DNA of 64,000 nucleotides from the NCBI RefSeq assembly GCF_000004825.1, contig NW_008805065.1, positions 1,550,001 through 1,614,000 of the forward strand. Reading direction: 5' to 3'. The stretch's first letter is position 1. Every line of letters begins with the position of its first letter. The notes under the pieces are model-generated. The model saw only the letters and a list, made by a program, of their open reading frames with translations, made no database searches and was not told the DNA's origin. The position numbers and the translations under genes are program-made. Positions 57,749-64,000 of this stretch are shown here, piece by piece. The DNA is from Heterostelium album PN500. Its lineage: Eukaryota; Evosea; Eumycetozoa; Acytosteliales; Acytosteliaceae.

Positions 57749-59789
57749 TTTCTTTTTGCTATATTCTGCTTATTAAAAAAAAAATAATCGATCGATTTCC
57801 TGATTTGTTTTGTTTGTCTGTTTTGTTTTTTGTTGATTGTTTTTAATACTACTAAAATTACAAATGTTAATTGATTTGATTCAACTAGACTGTTCGAACA
57901 ATTTGATTTAAAGAATGATTGTTTGATAAATATTTGTTTGGTTACTACTAAAAAATGATGATAATAATAATAGTAATTATAATATTTAATAATAATAATA
58001 AAAAAAAAGGTAATAAATAAAATTAGATTTTAAATTTAATTATAGTTTGTTTGTAATGATAAATATTAAATTGGTTTTTTTGAAAGGAATAAGCGATGGA
58101 CAAGAAAGAAATATAAAAGTAGTAGTAGTGGTGATAGTAGTCAAACTAAATGTTACAAATAAATATAAATAAATAATAAAATCTATCTATATGTATTGAT
58201 TGATGTATGTATGTATTTATGTATATGTATATGTATTGTTACATTGATCACTTAAATACGTTGATAAAACAAATTAAAATTCAATTTATTTATAATTATG
58301 TGTTGTGATTGGTTATTAAATAAAAAAAATCAGTCAGTCAAACAACAAATAACAATAAAAAACAAAAAAAATATCAATTAAAAACATATAAATTTATAAA
58401 TATAAAAAATAAATAAACTTTGTCTTATAATAAAATAAAATACAATTTATATTTATATGTATTCAAATAAAACAATACAAAAAAAAAGATCAAAAATAGA
58501 TATACCTGTCTAAGTTTTTTTTTTTGATCTTTTTTCAAATTATAGTTTTGTGTGAATGTCTGTTTGTTCTGAATGGGGTGTGGTTTTAAGTTGCATTGTT
58601 TTTTTTTTTTATATATATAATATTTATATCTTTATTTTTGATAACATTAAATTTATTTTTAATCTGATTTGATACAATTGTCAAACTCTTTAAATCTATT
58701 AAATAGATAAATCTTATTTTGTGATTGTTATGAAGTTGTTTTACATCATTTTGAAATAAATAAAGATATTTATATAAAGAAGTATGAGAAAGTAGATGAA
58801 TAAGAAAATTAAGAAGGTAAATAACAAACTTACATTTTACAAAAGATTTAATAATACAATGGTTGTCAAGTTAAATATATATAAAAAACAATATATCTGT
58901 AATATTATGACAACAACCAAGAATATATATGATTTTGATCACTTTAATCTTTAATAAGTTTATATATACATAAACCTATCGAAAAATGATTGAATTGTTG
59001 TTTGGTTATATAATTGATTGATTGGTTGATGGCTAAAAAGAAGAATGCATTTGCAAATCCTATTGAAAAAAATAATCAAGGTGGAGCGCTGAAACAAAAA
59101 AAAAATAAAGAAAAAACAAAAAAAAAAAAAAAGTTTGCTCAACGGTTTTTTGATCAATGAAAAAAAAATAAGATCTTTTGAGAATCTAAAAAAAATGATG
59201 GTGTTTAAAAAAAAAAATTGGTGACTGAAAAAAAATTAAAAAAATAAAAAAATAAAAATATCCGTGTACACATATTTTTTAACATCGTGGTTGATGGGCA
59301 ACATTAAAAATTAATTTGTTAAAATGGAATTATACAGATAATGGTCCACTCTTCTTTAAAGATGATTAAATCAAAATCAAATCAATTTAAAGTTGGTCTA
59401 TATCCAAAGATAGAAGAAAATAAAAAAAAAGTATTTAAAATTGTCTAAATTTGGAATTTACTTTTTTTTTTTATTTTTTTTATCAAGATGACTTTTGGTT
59501 ACAGAACAACAATGAACCTTTTTCCCTCATTTTTTTTGACAGTCCACCACACCAGAATCTGATTTTTTATTTTTTATTTTTTGTCTTTGTTTTCATCCGT
59601 CAGGTATATCAGTCCAAAAGCAAAAAAAAGATATCTTTTTGGGATTAATTCGAATGTTTGGGATGATAATGTTTGTTTGAAGTTGATTATTGTTTTGTTT
59701 ATATGCTTCACTCTATCAATTGATAACAACCTTATTTATTTATTTGTATTTATATCCTTTCTTTATTAGATTTATTTATTTATTTATAT
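57749..59789. promoter_or_regulatory. 2-kb divergent upstream region, GPCR and low-complexity gene
   Basis: AT-rich, no gene recognised. Contents include repeated TATGTAT words near 58200-58240, long A/T runs at 58500-58620 and 59090-59280, and T-rich frames at 59451-59769 that are not accepted as coding. A large non-coding upstream region suits a developmentally regulated receptor gene, but no element is named. Confidence 0.4.
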
Positions 59790-60775
59790 ATGTATGAGAA
59801 TACTCCAGAGTTTGCACCATTTAGGGCTCATAACTATGAGATCGCTTCATTAGACAATGATGATGACGATGATAGCGGCAGCTGTTGTTCGACCGATGAG
59901 TCTGAAATACCAAGATATCAACAACACCAACTGCAACAACAACAACAAAGATTTAGACCATATTTATTATCATCTTCTGCGTCTTCATCTTTATATAGTT
60001 ATAACAACAATCATTGTATTAATAAAAACAACAACAACAACAATCAATGTAATATAGATCATCAATCAACATTAGAATTTTTAGATAGTTTAAAAAATCA
60101 ACAACCATTTTGTAATAATAATAATAATAATAATAAATGTAATAATAATAGTAAAAATAATAATAATCAATCTGATGACGATGATGACGATGAAGAAAAT
60201 GAAAGAGAATATTCTGATAGATTATATAATATAGATAATCCACCTCCTTCTCCAAATACTTCGGACAACTTAAGTGGTGTCTACGATGGAAAGAAGGTCG
60301 CATTGGAACCAAACGGTGGTGGTGAAGCCAACATGGAGTCATTGCGAAAAGTACTCATTTCACAGCATCGTTTGATAGCTCTTCATAAGATAAATATCAA
60401 TCGCAAACGAAGAGAACGTGAAAGAGAAAGAAGGCAACTCTTGTTAGATTGTATAACAAATTCACCAACCAAATCATTAGAGGTAAGTTAAATACAACAA
60501 CCAACCAAATAGATTTATTTATATACGATTCGTTTTATTTGTTACTAATTAGTTGAGATTACTATTCTTATCAATAGGATGGAATGAAAAGTTTATCAAT
60601 CGATAAAAAGAGAATATCATATAAGCCATTGAGACATAGAGGATCGTCAGCCTCTTCATCTTTGTCATTCTCCTCGTCTTCGCCATCGTCATCGTCATCG
60701 TCGTCGCCTTTGGGCACCAGTGGTTCACCACTGGTAATCGGTAAGAAATGGTTATCTAAAAAGTCACCATTGTAA
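59790..60775 (+). CDS. Low-complexity Asn/Ser-rich protein, unknown
   Basis: Exons 59790-60482 and 60578-60775, phase 0, give 296 aa. Not recognised. The N-terminus has a short unique part (MYENTPEFAPFRAHNYEIAS) followed by acidic, Gln, Asn and Asp runs. The only constrained-looking block is about 155-225: NPPPSPNTSDNLSG, ANMESLRKVLISQHRLIALH, then a basic helix NRKRRERERERRQLLLD and NSPTKSLE. The basic helix could bind nucleic acid or be a nuclear signal. The C-terminus has a long Ser run then GKKWLSKKSPL. The SP/TP motifs suggest kinase sites. The splice (GTAAGT/AATAG) and in-phase join support a real gene. Confidence 0.65.
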
Positions 60776-60970
60776 TCAACACACTCATCTTTTTTAATAT
60801 ATAAAATAATTATAATAATAATAATACAAGTACAAAGTACTTACGGTCGAGTCAGTCAACTCAGCTTTATCAATTTTTTTTTTTTAAGAAAAAGAAAAAC
60901 AAACAAAAACAACAACAACCAATGTAAATAATAAATAAAAATTGTATTACTATAGTTTATTGAATTTCTT

Positions 60971-63900
60971 TTACATTTCCAAGTCTTCTAAATCATCGTC
61001 AAACATTGATGATTTTGTTGTTGAGCTTTGTATTTGTTGATGACTTGTATGATTATCAGTTGTTACTTGTGATTGCTCAATCTCTTCGTCACTTGGTAGT
61101 TGATCATCTGATCTAACTTTACCATAGTCAACTTCAGGTGAAAACTCCCAATTCATTGAACTCTCTTGTTGTTGATCCATTTCTCTCTGTAGTTCAGCAA
61201 GTGATTCGTTGAATTGCGTTGAGTTTTGGCTCGATAAATGTTTGACCTGTGATCTTCGTGCTTGAGACGATACCGGTACTTGTGATATTTCAACGGTATC
61301 ATCATCGAATTCAATTCCATCCAAATCATTGTCATTGGTAGTTGTTTTGTTTACACGAGTGGTTTGTGATTGTTTTTGTTGTTGTTGTTTGTTATTATTA
61401 TTATTATTATTATTTTTGTTATTGTTGGTTATTGTTGTTGGCGTAGTACTACGTTTCATTATAATATTATCTGATAAATCATTGAACATATCTTCATCGT
61501 CAATGAATGTTGTGACAACGTTCCCGTTTAATGATTTTCCACTGTTGTTGTTGTTATTGTTATTTCCACTACCTTTTGATTTTGTATTGTCATTGCTACT
61601 ATTACTGGTTGTTGTATCGATGTCCAATCTAAAGGAAATGTCACTTTCATCCATATTATGTTGGCTTGCTTCTTGGTCGTTGATAATAACTGATTGTTGA
61701 GGTTGAACAAATCCTCCAGCAATAATATCATCTCTAATAAATTCATTTGCTTCCTCGAATACTCCAGGTTCTTCAGCTTCAACTTCTTCGACTTCTTCTA
61801 CTTCTTCTTCAGCATGTACCTCTTCAACTTCGTCAACCTCTTCAACTTGTTCAGTTTCTTCTTCATTCTCTTCATCAGCTTCATTTCCATCATCTTCAAC
61901 CTCTTCCTCTTCTTCGTCGTCATCATAGTTTGAATTTATCCATGACTTGTTAACGGTATGAAAAGTCTCTTTTGGTTTTGTTTTCTTTCTCTTTGATGGG
62001 TTGTAGCTGATATCGTAGAGTCCCAGTGAGTTCTTGATAGCTCTTTCGATTTGTTTATAGTCATGTTCTGGGTCTTCAGGGAACCTAGATTGTTGTGCAT
62101 TCAAGCATGTAAGAATGCACGAGGATTCTGCTGAGCACTCAATCATGTAGATTGCAAAGATGGCATCCTGTATCTCTACTACGTTTCTAAACATCAGCCT
62201 TGCGTGAGCTTGTGACAAACGAATCAACGACTCCAACAATCTCGTTGTGATTCTTGCTTCGTTTCTCTGAGTGGCACCGGTTCTCTGCTTCTGGAAGTAT
62301 GCATCTAGCAGTAGTTTGCTATCCTCTGAGAGTGTTGGATTGAATGTATTCTTAATATAATAGAGATAGCTCTGAAGATTTTCATTCCAGAATTTGTCGT
62401 CCGATTCTTTCAGTGGCTGTCCACGACGCAATATGAATTCCGATATCATCCTATCCCATTCCGGTTCTTGATCGTCGGTGATGATCAATATGATGTCGAA
62501 TCTCGAAAGGAGTGGAGATGCCAAGTTTGTATTGACCATCAATGATTGTTGTTCATCGTATTTACCCTTGGCGTTTGTCGCGGCGATGATAGAGCATCGC
62601 GTGTGTAAACTAGTGATGATACCGGCCTTGGCAATACTGATGGTTTGCTGCTCCATCGCTTCGTGAATGGTGGCACGATCTTTCTCGTTGATTCCGCTGA
62701 ACTCGTCAATGCAACAGACACCACCGTCGGCCAGCACCAACGCACCCGCTTCCAACATCATTTCACCACCTTGCTCCTTGACAACGGCAGCCGTCAGACC
62801 GGCACTGGTCGTTCCAATTCCCGTGGTGAGAACAGACCGCGATGCCACCTTCGCCGCATACTTTAGGAACTGACTCTTTCCAGTACCGGGCTCACCTACC
62901 AAGAGCATGTGACACTCGCCTCTACGCTTTGTATTGGTTTCACGATCGTTGATACTGACGCCACCGATCATCACCAGCATCAACGCCAACTTGACAACAA
63001 ACATTCCATAGACACCGGAACAGACCGATCGCAATATCAGATTTCTTCCAACCAGTGGATTGGCTTCGTGTGCAATCCAAAAGTCTTCAAACTGGCACTT
63101 TAACTCATCGGTCAGACCAGCGCCAAACCGCTGCTCGTTCATCACCCTCACATTATTCGCCAGCAGAACCATCTCGACTTCACAACGCTCCTCTGTTTTC
63201 AACGGTCGCCAACGTCTAATTACAACACCACTCACAATGATATCGTCTCCTGCCTGACAGCTGTCAACCAGATCCTCTTGGAGAATGACCATAATCGATC
63301 GCGGAATCGTACCGGCTCCGATCTGGTGGATATTCTCCTGCAGCTTGATCTCTTGGTAGTCACAGTGTTCGTCCATCGAACTGGAACCGTCTTGCATCGG
63401 TTTGAAATATTGATTCTCACAACGACGTGGATTAGGACATCGTTTTGGCACATCGAATTGGTTGTGTTGTTCGTAGTCGATATGAACCTTGAATGACTCC
63501 TTACACTTTGTACAAACATAGTATTTGGAACGCTCGACAATCTTGGTGGAACCAGTTCTGATCACAGTACCTCTAAACTCTACAAACAAACCATACTCAT
63601 TCGATCGTGGTAAGAATGACTTTCTAATCTCTCTACATATAGGTAGTTCACTAACTCTCACTCTACAGTTCTTCTTTATAGTGAGTTGTGATGGATTAAA
63701 CACTTGCTGTTGTTGTTGTTGCTGACTCGTATTGCTATGAGCATTGAAAGTGTTTCGATTTACAGGTACATTTACACCACCCTCAGTATAGAGTGCTTTG
63801 ATTCTCTCCTGACTAATGAGAAGTGCTTCATGAAACAAAGGTAACAACTTTCTAGGTTCAGCAATAAACAAAGGACCAAAGTTTACATCACCTTCAAGAA

Positions 63901-64000
63901 TCATTGGAAATCTGATTATTAAAAACAATATATTTATATATTAATTTACAATTATTATTATTATTATTATTTATTTTTACATACATACTCTACCTGTAAT
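60971..64000 (-). CDS. mcm9: MCM9 helicase (5' end beyond window)
   Basis: The main exon runs 63911-60971; a sliver of the preceding exon appears to end at 63989 (donor GTATGT), so the gene continues past the right edge. The visible part is about 980 aa. The N-terminal OB part carries a Zn-binding set of Cys (YYVCTKC and KRCPNPRRC). The AAA+ core has Walker A GEPGTGKSQFLKYAAK, VLTTGIGTTSAGLTAAVVKE, EAGALVLADGGVCCIDEF (Walker B) and the arginine finger LLSRFD. These match MCM9, not MCM8 (GDPGLGKSQML). MCM9 acts with MCM8 in recombination repair and mismatch repair. The roughly 330-residue C-terminus is acidic (long Glu/Val/Asp run) and Asn/Gln-rich, ending DDDLEDLEM. Confidence 0.95.

Noticed and set aside
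59451-59769. Phe/Tyr-rich plus-strand frames
   Set aside because: T-run artefacts in an intergenic region.
24250-64000. RAD54B and MCM9 as one repair gene cluster
   Set aside because: They are 34 kb apart, on opposite strands, with a dozen unrelated genes between them.

Overview
The window is nuclear DNA of a dictyostelid social amoeba. The evidence is very AT-rich intergenic DNA with long A and T runs, dense short GT-AG introns (about 50-210 bp), proteins packed with Gln, Asn, Ser and Thr runs, an F-box protein with FNIP repeats (a family hugely expanded in dictyostelids), a cAMP-receptor-like GPCR, and a PDI that ends without KDEL. Coding regions of conserved genes are clearly richer in G+C than those of Dictyostelium discoideum, so a different dictyostelid (for example Cavenderia, Heterostelium or a relative) is likely. 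The species cannot be fixed from the sequence alone.

Layout. 0.2-5.3 kb: a short XMAP215-type TOG protein and casein kinase 2 alpha. 5.8-10.8 kb (minus strand): a four-helix membrane protein, a Rab4-type GTPase, an ALKBH1 dioxygenase and an unknown 152-aa protein. 11.6-28.7 kb (plus): SEC23, a BRD7/9-like bromodomain protein, a polytopic membrane protein, RAD54B and PDI, with a 3.4-kb gene-poor gap at 18.4-21.8 kb. 28.9-31.4 kb (minus): proteasome activator PA28 (REG-gamma type) and a 4EHP-type cap-binding protein. 31.2-34 kb: gene-poor DNA with decayed coding remnants. 34-39.8 kb: a 1,807-aa SANT/PHD/PHD/EVE/PHD chromatin protein, the most unusual gene here. 39.9-44.2 kb: a small secreted Cys-rich peptide, then lipoyl synthase and octanoyltransferase side by side on the same strand, then a tandem ubiquitin-like protein. 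44.4-48.2 kb: a gene fragment, an F-box/FNIP protein and a second F-box-like protein. 49.2-52.5 kb: CNOT9/Rcd1 and a polytopic membrane protein. 52.5-56.3 kb: a repeat island with tRNA-Ser(AGA), the 3' end of a LINE, fossils of a Ty3/Gypsy-type element and a decayed F-box gene. 56.5-64 kb: a cAMP-receptor-like GPCR, a low-complexity protein and MCM9, which runs off the right edge.

Functional links. Lipoyl synthase and octanoyltransferase catalyse consecutive steps of mitochondrial lipoate assembly and are direct neighbours. RAD54B and MCM9 both belong to homologous-recombination repair but lie 34 kb apart. ALKBH1 (a nucleic-acid demethylase family) and the EVE-domain protein (EVE domains read modified bases) suggest base-modification biology, but nothing in the sequence ties the two together. 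Exon boundaries below were placed by hand from GT/AG signals, frame continuity and protein-family similarity.
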